From positions 2,108,001 through 2,172,000 of the forward strand of contig CBDEUR010000003.1 of the NCBI GenBank assembly GCA_965243345.1: 64,000 nucleotides of DNA, given 5' to 3'. Both the position numbers and the translations under genes were made by a program. Below, piece by piece: positions 7,893-16,400 of this stretch. The DNA comes from Bin52 sp965243345. GTDB lineage: Bacteria > Pseudomonadota > Alphaproteobacteria > Thalassobaculales > Thalassobaculaceae. Under the pieces are notes generated by a model. The model did no database searches and was not told the DNA's origin. It saw only the letters and a list, made by a program, of their open reading frames with translations. The stretch's first letter is position 1. Every line of letters begins with the position of its first letter.

Positions 7893-9247
7893 GACTTGGA
7901 AATCTCACAACAATGATCCACCTTATCCAAGATTATTGTTGGTGAATGGGTTGCCAGTATAAATTGCGTCTCAGTTGACGCTTCCATTACTCCATCTACA
8001 AATTTTTCTTGCCATTGCACATGCAATGAAAGTTCTGGCTCGTCAATAATAAATACATTAGCCCGTTCCACTTCTGGGTTAAAATACAAATGGGTCAATA
8101 TTACTATCATTTGTATTTCTCCAGACGATAACGCATAAATGTACCGTTCTTCATTTTGGCCATCATCACTTAGTATAAATCTAATCTCACCGATATCATC
8201 AAATACGATTTCTTTACCGTTGTCTGTCATAAAATTGTTTGTGGTTTTTAAATAGTTATTGATGCGTTGCCGCAGCCTGTTTCTTTGATTGTTATAGTCA
8301 GATATAATGTCTGATAAGGTGCTCAGTTTATTGAAATTAATTGAATTAACTGACCACTCTAACGCCGCATAACTCAATGTATCCTCCTTTTCTTCTTCCA
8401 CTTTATCTAACGTCTCATCTAGAAATTGAATTGCGGGATCAATCTTGCTCGATATAATTTCGGGGTCAATATTCAAAAGACTTGGAAAACGACGTAAGTT
8501 CACTTTGGCACTTTCAAATCGATCGAGATCTTCTTCAGACGGTCGTTCAAACTTTCCAGCACCTACAATCGATATAGGCGGAAAGTCGATTAGTTCTAGA
8601 ACTAATCTTTCACGAAACCTTGCGTCGAGGGCAACTTCATCTCGCCTCACTTGAAATATATGCTCGCGAGCATAGTTAAGGGCAGTATCAAGGCCTGCTT
8701 CTATCGAACGCCCGAAAATGCTTCGAGCGGACCGACTACGAGTGCGAGTACGAAGGCCTGAGCGAAACTGAGGCATCTCCCTTGTTGGAGATAATGGCCG
8801 ACGATCTAGGCCCAAGTACATTGGTACAGGTAATCCTTGGATGTACTGAAGAACCGCATTTTCCGAGTTGCGAATTAGAGATTCTTGATAATACTCCTCT
8901 GAAAGTTCTTGATAGCGATGCGGAGGTATTGGTTCAGGAGGATCAAATTCAACAATTGAAAGTTCTTGACCGAAAATATGAGAGCAGGTAACAATCGTGT
9001 GTTGAGAGTCTTTAACTACACATATGGTTACTTCTTCACCGTTGTGAATTAAATCAACCGAAAATTGCTTAAAGTAACCTGTCGCCAAATAGTCCGGTCT
9101 GGGTAATAATACTGAAGCAATCAAATTCAAAACAGTGGTTTTACCACTGCCATTCTTTCCCGTTATAAATGTAAGGTCGTCAAAAAAACTAATGTCTAGA
9201 TCCAAATGGCCATGCAGTGCCCGGCCAAGGAAGCGTGTAATCTTCAT
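7886..9247 (-). CDS. AAA15/21-type ABC ATPase, AriA-like sensor of a PARIS-like system
   Basis: 453 residues. Walker A is GKNGSGKTT (30-38); an ABC-type signature ALSSGEIQMI sits near residue 375, Walker B VFIIDEPELSLH near 398, and an H-loop FILATHSPTII near 432, with a long helical insert between (SMC/Rad50-like overall, no zinc hook seen). The start at 9247 is supported by GGGAG eight bases upstream; an upstream ATG adds ten residues without homology. It is followed with a 7-base overlap by a DUF4435 protein. In PARIS, the ATPase forms an oligomeric cage that holds the nuclease until a phage trigger binds. OLD-like or other AAA/TOPRIM defence pairs are the alternative. The gene is strongly AT-rich, a sign of transfer. 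Confidence 0.78.
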   Translation of the reverse strand: MKITRFLGRALHGHLDLDISFFDDLTFITGKNGSGKTTVLNLIASVLLPRPDYLATGYFKQFSVDLIHNGEEVTICVVKDSQHTIVTCSHIFGQELSIVEFDPPEPIPPHRYQELSEEYYQESLIRNSENAVLQYIQGLPVPMYLGLDRRPLSPTREMPQFRSGLRTRTRSRSARSIFGRSIEAGLDTALNYAREHIFQVRRDEVALDARFRERLVLELIDFPPISIVGAGKFERPSEEDLDRFESAKVNLRRFPSLLNIDPEIISSKIDPAIQFLDETLDKVEEEKEDTLSYAALEWSVNSINFNKLSTLSDIISDYNNQRNRLRQRINNYLKTTNNFMTDNGKEIVFDDIGEIRFILSDDGQNEERYIYALSSGEIQMIVILTHLYFNPEVERANVFIIDEPELSLHVQWQEKFVDGVMEASTETQFILATHSPTIILDKVDHCCEISKSW

Positions 9248-9732
9248 GAAAATGACTCCCTTATGCGAAGCATTCAAGTCGGGGAGCGAGGCGCCAAGCT
9301 AAGTGATGAGCAAGGGGGCAGGCTTGGGCAATCACTTGACGACGGAAATGACAAACATTGTCTCTGATTGAGACATCGATTTCAAGCGGCCTTTGGATTT
9401 GGCTTTGCGTCGCAGCAAATGGTGCATTGGGAACTCGCTGTGATCGTCGAGTGCGAGACAGACAGCCTTATGGGCGAAACCAAGCTTTTTGGTACGCTGT
9501 TGTAGAGTTGGCACTGCGACTGGAACCAGCGCTCCAACCAGCGCCAAGTCGATGCCCTCAGAGAAGGCGGCTGGTGAACTGGCAGAAATTCGGCCGGGCG
9601 CGGCGCCGGCAGACATGGTTGGCCTTGACGGCGCAGCGGTGCTGCGCGAAGTCCCTGCCGTACCTTCGTCCGGCACCCCGTGTCGGCGCCGCCGCTCCCG
9701 CGGACCCCGTTTCATCATTGCAGGAACCCGAC
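9248..9732. other. Right flank of the AT-rich islet, no convincing gene
   Basis: Composition climbs back to high GC over this stretch. A minus-strand open frame (9332-9718) and several plus-strand frames exist but none shows a known domain, a plausible start or homopolymer-free composition. It may contain a decayed mobile-element end that I cannot identify. Confidence 0.4.
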
Positions 9733-10779
9733 ATGCATGCCAGCGCTCCCTCCTCGCCGTTTGCCGCCGTGCATGCCCAGGCCGAGCTCCACCACCAGTA
9801 CCTGATCGGGCTGCAGCTGATGATCGCCACCAGGGAGGGCCCGCAGGTCGTCGGCGAGTGGATGTTCCGGCTGTTCCGCCGCAAGCACGAGGAGAGCTTC
9901 CTTTCCGGCCTCGTCAAGCTTGGACTCGACGGCCTGCCGCACGCCGTCGCCTGTGCCCGCTACCACGTGCTGTCGAACGGGATCGGCGGGGTCGGGGTCG
10001 ACTACATGGAGGAGTCCGACACCAGGGCCTGGGTGCGGTTCCGATATCCGCGCTGGATGTACGACGGGCCCGCGCTGTGCGGGGTTCCGATTGAGGCCAG
10101 CCGGGGATTCCTGCGCGGGTGGTACGCGCAGAACGGCGTGACACTGGGCAATCCGCGGCTGGGGTTTGTCTGCGTCTCCGAAGACATGAGCGGCCAGTTC
10201 GGCCTTTGCGGCTACTTCAGGGAAGCGGATCGACCGCTGGGCGAGGACGAACGGCTGGTGTTTGCCCCGCACGAACGCCCGCCGGCCTGGGACCCGGAGC
10301 GCCAGCCCCGGCTTGCCACCGGGGAATGGAACGAGGAACGACTGGCCCGCGCCGGCAGGAACTACGCCATGGGCTACATCCGCACCGGCATCGGAGAGCT
10401 GGCAGCGGTGATCGGCAGCGAGCGCACGCGCGAACATGCCGGCCTCGCCGCCCGGCTTGTCGGGCTTCAGCACTACAGCCGCATGGCAGACCGCGTCGGA
10501 GGGATCGACGGTGAGCCGGCCGATGCGGCACGGTTCCTGGCCCGGATGTTCCGCGGCATGGGAGACGAGGTCACGGTGACCGACAACGCCGACGGGACGA
10601 TCTCGCTCGAACAGGGCGGCCTGCGGATCCTGCGCGGTCTCGCCGGGTCCGAACGGGGCACCCTGCTCGCCTGCTGGATCGAGCTGTGGCGCGGAGCGAT
10701 CGCCTCGCACCGCAGATTCATGACCCTCGATGTCCGTGACGGAGGCGACAGGCTGACCTGGGCGCTGCGGGCCGAATAG
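9733..10779 (+). CDS. Conserved-looking protein of unknown function
   Basis: 348 residues, soluble, no signal peptide or membrane segment. The start ATG (MHASAPSSPF) has AGGAA 6-7 bases upstream. It is rich in Trp/Arg/Tyr clusters such as RAWVRFRYPRWMYDGPALCGVP and SEDMSGQFGLCGYF, and an N-terminal helical stretch resembles the small helical part of L-2-amino-thiazoline-4-carboxylate hydrolase-like proteins, but I do not claim that family. It is convergent, 6 bases from a ThDP-dependent sulfopyruvate/phosphonopyruvate-type decarboxylase pair, so the two may share a pathway without sharing a transcript. The function is unknown. Confidence 0.6.
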   Translation: MHASAPSSPFAAVHAQAELHHQYLIGLQLMIATREGPQVVGEWMFRLFRRKHEESFLSGLVKLGLDGLPHAVACARYHVLSNGIGGVGVDYMEESDTRAWVRFRYPRWMYDGPALCGVPIEASRGFLRGWYAQNGVTLGNPRLGFVCVSEDMSGQFGLCGYFREADRPLGEDERLVFAPHERPPAWDPERQPRLATGEWNEERLARAGRNYAMGYIRTGIGELAAVIGSERTREHAGLAARLVGLQHYSRMADRVGGIDGEPADAARFLARMFRGMGDEVTVTDNADGTISLEQGGLRILRGLAGSERGTLLACWIELWRGAIASHRRFMTLDVRDGGDRLTWALRAE

Positions 10780-10785
10780 GCCGTT

Positions 10786-11384
10786 TCAGCGCGGCTGCAC
10801 CGCCTCGGTCGGACCCAGGACCGCCTGGCGGAACCGGGTCTTGAGGTAGGATCCGTCCCGCGGAGGCAACACCGGCTTCGGCTTGCCCGCCCTGACCTTG
10901 ACCGCCGCGAACAGCGGCATCCGGCCGCCGGCAAGCATGTCGATCAACCCGGAGACCCCGTCATCGTCCGTCACCGAGGCGGTGGTCGGAATGCCCGCAC
11001 CCGCGGCCATCGCCGCCAGGTCGGTCCCGTGGAAGGTATGGGTCGGCTGCATGCCGGTTTCACCGTAGTGTTCGTTGTCGAGCACGATGATGGCGAGGTT
11101 CTCCGGGCGCTGCACCGCCACCGTCGCCAGCGAGCCGATCCCCATCAGCGCGTCTCCGTCGCCGGTGAGGACCCAGACCTTCCGGTCCGGCCGGGCCAGT
11201 GCACAGCCAAGCCCGGTCATCACCGCGCAGCCCATCCCGCCCACAGGTAGAAGTTCTCGGGCCGGTGATCGCTGGCGGCGGCATCCCAGCCCGGCGAGCC
11301 GAGGCCGGTGATGAGCAGCGCATCGCCACGCGCCTGCATCAGCCGCGAGACCACCTCGTCGCGTTCGAGCTCAGGCCCCGACAT
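10786..11384 (-). pseudogene. ThDP decarboxylase beta subunit (sulfopyruvate/phosphonopyruvate type), frameshifted
   Basis: The C-terminal part (10786-11244) carries the ThDP-binding motif GDGDALMGIGS...VLDNEHYGE and reads like ComE or phosphonopyruvate decarboxylase C-terminal domains. The natural N-terminus (MSGPELERDEVVSRLMQA, ATG at 11382-11384, overlapping the alpha-subunit end by 14 bases) is in another frame: it reads through GWDAAASDHRPENFYLW and then loses frame at about 11241-11246, where one extra G would restore LWGGMGCAVM. So either the gene is broken by a 1-base deletion in a G/C run, or the sequence has an error there. If intact it would be about 200 residues and would pair with the alpha subunit to decarboxylate a 2-oxo acid bearing a sulfonate, phosphonate or similar group. 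Confidence 0.75.
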
Positions 11385-11922
11385 GGCGGGTCTCCTCGGC
11401 CACGTCGGCGATGAAGGACTTGGCCCCGATCAGGCGCTGTCCGATCAGCACCGCGACGGCCGCGTTCGACAGGAACGCCATCTTCAGCCCGGCCTCGATC
11501 GCGTCGGCCGCCTCGCGGTCGCTCTCGACCTCGAACACCCGCACGCCAAGGCTCCGCAGCACCGGGGCAACGGCCTGGCCCATCGGGATCTGCCACGGGT
11601 TCGACTCCCCGTACTGGCCGCGCATGGTCACGACGAGGAACAGCGGCATCTGGCATGCGGTGATGAGAGACCCGATCGCGTTGACGGTATTGCCCACGCC
11701 CGAGCTCTGCATCAGGAGGGCCGCCTTCTCGCCCCCGAGCCAGGCACCGGCGGCAAGTCCCACACCCTCTTCCTCCGAGGTCAGCAGCACCGTGCGGATG
11801 TCGTTGTCGCCCTCGCACGCGGTGATCAGATCCGACAGTCCGGCATCGGGCACGTACCCGACCTGCCTGACTCCGTGCGACCTGAACAGACCGTGGGCTT
11901 CGCGGGCCCAGCCTTCGACCAT
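11371..11922 (-). CDS. ThDP decarboxylase alpha subunit (sulfopyruvate/phosphonopyruvate type)
   Basis: 183 residues, the size of ComD-like ThDP pyrimidine-domain subunits. The cofactor-activating glutamate lies in LLTSEEEGVGLAAGAWLGG (Glu50-52), followed by LLMQSSGVGNTVNAIGSL, characteristic of sulfopyruvate and phosphonopyruvate decarboxylase N-terminal domains. It starts at ATG 11922 with a weak GGGAAG upstream, and its stop overlaps the beta-subunit start by 14 bases. No phosphonate-mutase or coenzyme M genes are nearby, so the substrate is open. The partner beta subunit appears frameshifted, which would make this subunit non-functional on its own. Confidence 0.85.
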   Translation of the reverse strand: MVEGWAREAHGLFRSHGVRQVGYVPDAGLSDLITACEGDNDIRTVLLTSEEEGVGLAAGAWLGGEKAALLMQSSGVGNTVNAIGSLITACQMPLFLVVTMRGQYGESNPWQIPMGQAVAPVLRSLGVRVFEVESDREAADAIEAGLKMAFLSNAAVAVLIGQRLIGAKSFIADVAEETRHVGA

Positions 11923-11960
11923 TCTCGTCTTCCCGTTTTCCTGTCGACCCCGCACACGCC

Positions 11961-13406
11961 TTACCGCGGCAGGTCAGTCGCACCCATCAGGTACTCGTCG
12001 ATCGCCCGGGCGCACTGGCGGCCCTCGCGAATCGCCCAGACCACCAGCGACTGGCCGCGCCGCATGTCTCCGGCCGCAAACACCTTGTCGATCGAGGTAC
12101 GATAGCTATCGGTATCGGCAGCGACGGTGCCGACAGGCTGGCGCGCCACGCCGAGACTGTCCAGCAGCCCCTCGTGCACCGGGTGGACGAACCCCATGGC
12201 CAGCAGCACGAGGTCGGTCTCGAGCGTGAACTCCGAGCCGGCGCGCTCCGACATCTGCAACCGCCCGTCGGGCCCCGGCTGCCACTCGAGGCGAACACCG
12301 TTCAGCCCCGAAACCCGCCCCTGCGCGTCGGCGGAAAAGCTCCGGCTCAGGACCGACCAGTCCCGGTCGCATCCCTCCTGGTGCGAGCTCGATGTCCTGA
12401 GCTTCATCGGCCAGTCCGGCCAGGTCAGCGCCTTGTTCTCGCGTTCGGGAGGCCGCGGCAACAGCTCGAGCTGCGTGACCGACAGCGCGCCCTGGCGGAT
12501 CGAGGTCCCGACGCAGTCCGATCCGGTATCACCGCCCCCGATCACGACCACGTGCCGGTCGGTGGCGAGAATCGAACGGTCCCGGGGCACCGTGACGCCG
12601 GCCACCCGATCGTTCTGCTGCGAGAGGAAGTGCATGGCGAAGTGGATGCCGTCGAACTCCCGTCCCGGGACCGGCAGGTCCCGGGGCTGTTCGGAGCCGC
12701 CGCACAACGCCACGGCATCATGGGACGCGAGCACCCGGGCAACCGGGATCGTGGTGCCGACATGGCAGTTCGGGTGAAACTCGACACCCTCGGCCCGCAT
12801 CTGGGCCATGCGGCGGTCGATCAGGTGCTTTTCCATCTTGAAGTCGGGAATGCCGATCCTGAGCAGGCCGCCAATGCGCTGGTTCTTCTCGTAGACCACC
12901 ACCCTGTGCCCGGCACGGGCGAGTTGCTGGGCGCAGGCGAGACCGGCCGGTCCGGACCCGATGACGGCGACGGAGCGGTCGGTGGGGGTTCGGCTCGGCT
13001 GGGGGCTGATCCAGCCCTCCTGCCAGCCCCGGTCAACCAGGGCGCACTCGATGGTCTTGATGGTAACCGGAACGTCGGTGATGTTGAGCGTGCAGGCCTC
13101 CTCGCAAGGCGCGGGGCAGACACGGCCGGTGAACTCGGGAAAGTTGTTGGTCGAGTGCAGCAGGTCCAACCCCTCGCGCCACTTGTCCCGGTAGACCAGG
13201 TCGTTCCATTCCGGGATGATGTTGTTGACCGGGCAGCCCTGGTGACAATAGGGGATGCCGCAGTCCATGCAGCGAGCGCCCTGCTGCGAGACCTCGGCGC
13301 GCGGCAGATCCTCGACGAACTCCCGGTAGTGAAGGATCCGTTCCTCGACCGGACGATAAGTCCGGTCGGACCGCTCGATCTCCAGGAAACCTGTCGGCTT
13401 TCCCAT
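11961..13406 (-). CDS. gltD: Glutamate synthase (NADPH) small subunit
   Basis: 481 residues. The N-terminal domain has the paired iron-sulfur cysteine motifs CMDCGIPYCHQGCPVNN and GRVCPAPCEEACTLN; then the FAD site VAVIGSGPAGLACAQQLARAGH and the NADPH site HVVVIGGGDTGSDCVGTS follow, and the protein ends with the second FAD-binding motif VFAAGDMRRGQSLVVWAI. It passes electrons from NADPH to GltB for glutamate formation from glutamine and 2-oxoglutarate. It begins 4 bases after the gltB stop, so the pair is one operon. Confidence 0.96.
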   Translation of the reverse strand: MGKPTGFLEIERSDRTYRPVEERILHYREFVEDLPRAEVSQQGARCMDCGIPYCHQGCPVNNIIPEWNDLVYRDKWREGLDLLHSTNNFPEFTGRVCPAPCEEACTLNITDVPVTIKTIECALVDRGWQEGWISPQPSRTPTDRSVAVIGSGPAGLACAQQLARAGHRVVVYEKNQRIGGLLRIGIPDFKMEKHLIDRRMAQMRAEGVEFHPNCHVGTTIPVARVLASHDAVALCGGSEQPRDLPVPGREFDGIHFAMHFLSQQNDRVAGVTVPRDRSILATDRHVVVIGGGDTGSDCVGTSIRQGALSVTQLELLPRPPERENKALTWPDWPMKLRTSSSHQEGCDRDWSVLSRSFSADAQGRVSGLNGVRLEWQPGPDGRLQMSERAGSEFTLETDLVLLAMGFVHPVHEGLLDSLGVARQPVGTVAADTDSYRTSIDKVFAAGDMRRGQSLVVWAIREGRQCARAIDEYLMGATDLPR

Positions 13407-13410
13407 GCGG

Positions 13411-16400
13411 CTACTCTCCGATCTGGACCGTTGCGGCCGACCGGTCTTCGGACCCGGCAGTAAAGACGGGCTTCCTCATCTCGAGCAGGACGCGCCGATA
13501 CTCGAACGGCATCACCTTGACGAAACGCGACAGGGTTGCGTCCCAGTCGGCAAGCATGGCCCGGGCCCGCTCCGACCCGGTGTAGCGAGCGTGCCGCTCG
13601 ATCAGGCTCCGCAGCCGCTGCTCGTCGAAGCGCATGTGATCCGACATCAGCTCTTCCTCGCCCGGAGCGACCCCGTCATCGTTCGCGGGATCCCGGGCGA
13701 CCGGCTCCAGATCCACCATGCTGCGGTTGCACAGCGCGGCAAAGCTGCCGTCCTCGTCATACACGTACGCCACGCCGCCGGACATTCCGGCTGCAAAGTT
13801 CCTGCCGATGCGCCCGAGCACGACCACCACGCCTCCGGTCATGTATTCGCAGCCGTGGTCACCGCATCCCTCGACCACGGCCCGCGCGCCGGAATTGCGC
13901 ACCGCGAACCGTTCTCCGGCAACACCGCGCAGGTAGCATTCCCCGGCAATGGCGCCGTAGAGCACCGTGTTGCCGACGATGATGTTCTCTTCCGGCACCA
14001 GAGGACTGTCGGGCGACGGGTAGATGCTGAGCCGTCCGCCCGAGAGCCCCTTGCCGACGTAGTCGTTGGCATCGCCCACGAGCTCGAGCGACACCCCGCG
14101 CGCGAGCCAGGCGCCGAAGCTCTGGCCGGCATTGCCGGTCAGACGGACGTGGATGGTGTCGTCGGGAAGCCCGGCGTGACCGTACCGCCCGGCCACCTGG
14201 CCCGACAGCATGGCGCCGACCGTGCGGTTGATGTTGCGGATCGGCATCTCGATGCGAACCGGCCGCTTGTGGTCGAGCGCGTCTCGGGCCTGCTCGATCA
14301 GCTGCAGGTCGAGTGCCTGGCCGAGGCGGTGATCCTGGGTCTCGCAGTTGTAGACCGCCACACCGTCCGGCACGTCGAGCGGCACGACCAGGCGGGACAG
14401 GTCGATGCCGTGCGCCTTCCAGTGATCAACGGCGCGGCGCATGTCCAGCAGGTCCCGCCGCCCGATCATCTCGTTGATGGTCCGGAACCCGAGACCGGCC
14501 ATGATCTCCCTTACTTCCGTCGCGATGAAGGTGAAGAAATTGATCACGTGTTCCGGCTCTCCGGTAAACCGCTTGCGCAGCTCCGGATCCTGGGTCGCGA
14601 CACCGACGGGGCAGGTGTTCAGGTGACACTTGCGCATCATGATGCAGCCCTGCGAAATCAGTGCCGCGGTCGCGAACCCGAACTCGTCGGCACCGAGCAG
14701 CGCCCCGACCACGACGTCACGCCCGGTCCGCAGACCGCCGTCCACCTGCACCGCGATCCGGCCGCGCAGGCCGTTCATGACCAGCGTCTGGTGCGTCTCC
14801 GCCAGCCCGAGTTCCCACGGGCCGCCGGCGTTGAGCACCGAGGTGATCGGACTGGCGCCGGTACCGCCGTCATGGCCGGAGATTGTCACGTGGTCGGCAT
14901 AGGCCTTGCTGACGCCGGCGGCCACGGTTCCCACTCCGACCTCGGAAACCAGCTTGACCGAGATCCGCGCCTCGGGATTGACATTCTTCAGGTCGTGGAT
15001 CAGCTGCGCCAGATCCTCGATCGAGTAAATGTCGTGATGCGGCGGCGGCGAGATCAGGCCGACGCCGGGCGTCGAGTGCCGGACCCGCGCGATCCAGCGG
15101 TCCACCTTGTGACCGGGAAGCTGTCCGCCCTCACCCGGCTTCGCACCCTGTGCCATCTTGATCTGGATGTCGTCGGAATTGACCAGGTACTCCGTGGTCA
15201 CCCCGAACCGCCCGGACGCGATCTGCTTGATGCGCGAGCGCATCGAATCACCGTTCTGCAGCGGCGTGTAGCGCTCCGCTTCCTCGCCACCCTCTCCGGT
15301 GTTCGAGCGCCCGCCGATCCGGTTCATCGCGATGGCAAGGGTGGTGTGCGCCTCCCAGGAGATCGAGCCGAACGACATCGCGCCGGTGGCGAACCGCTTC
15401 ATGATCTCCGAAACGGGCTCGACCTCGTCAATCGGCACCGGCTCGCCCGCCGGCTTCAGGCCGAACAGTCCGCGCAGGTTCTTCAGCTTGCCGGTCTGGT
15501 CGTTGACCCTGGCGGTATAGGCCCGGAACCCGTCGAAGTCCCCGGCACGGACCGCGTGCTGGAGCGCCCCGATGGTCTCCGGCGTCCAGACATGTTCCTC
15601 GCCGCGCAGGCGGAAGGAAAGGTCGCCGCCGACGTCGAGCGAGCTGCGGTAGATCGGTGCGTCCCCGTAGGCAAGGGCGTGGCGCCGTTCGGTCTCGGCG
15701 GCGATCTCGGCGAGCCCGACACCCTCCACCCGCGTCGCAGTCCCGGTGAAATATGCCTCGACGAACTCGCTGGACAGACCGACCGCATCGAAGATCTGGG
15801 CACCGCAGTAGGACTGGTAGGTGGAAATCCCCATCTTCGACATGACCTTGAGCATGCCCTTGTTGATGGCCTTCACGTAGTTGACGTGGGCCTTCTCCTC
15901 GCTGATGGCGTCGCGGCGCTCGGCGACCAGGTTGCTCAGGGTGTCGAAGGCGAGATAGGGATTGATCGCCTCCGCTCCGTAGCCCCCGAGCAGGCAGAAG
16001 TCGTGGACCCGGCGCGCCTCGCCGGTCTCGATCACCAGCCCGACGCAGGTTCTCAGGCCCTTGCGGATCAGGTGGTGGTGCACCGCGCCGGTGGCAAGCA
16101 GCGCCGGAATGGCCGCGTTGGCCGCGCTGACCCGCCGGTCGGAAAGGATCAGGATGTTGTACCCGCGCTGCTCGATGACGGTCTCGGCGCGGTCCTGGAT
16201 CGCTGTCAGCGCCTGTTCCATAGTCATCGCGCCGGGGCCCTGGACGGGGTAGCAGATATCCAGCGTGTAGGTCCGGAAGGCGCCGTTCTCGACATGGTTC
16301 TCGATCTGCCTGACCCGCTCGAGATCGGTATTGGTCAGGATCGGCTGCTCGACCTCGAGGCGCATCTGCGAGCCGCCTGACTCGTGGTCGAGCAGGTTGG

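Noticed and set aside
9332..9718. Minus-strand 128-codon open frame beside the AT-rich islet
   Set aside because: No ribosome-binding site, no recognisable domain and composition typical of antisense frames in GC-rich DNA.
13405..16380. A 991-codon open frame on the plus strand opposite gltB
   Set aside because: It is the antisense shadow of gltB; GC-rich codon bias keeps the opposite strand open, and the protein is dominated by His/Arg/Asp/Val shadow composition.
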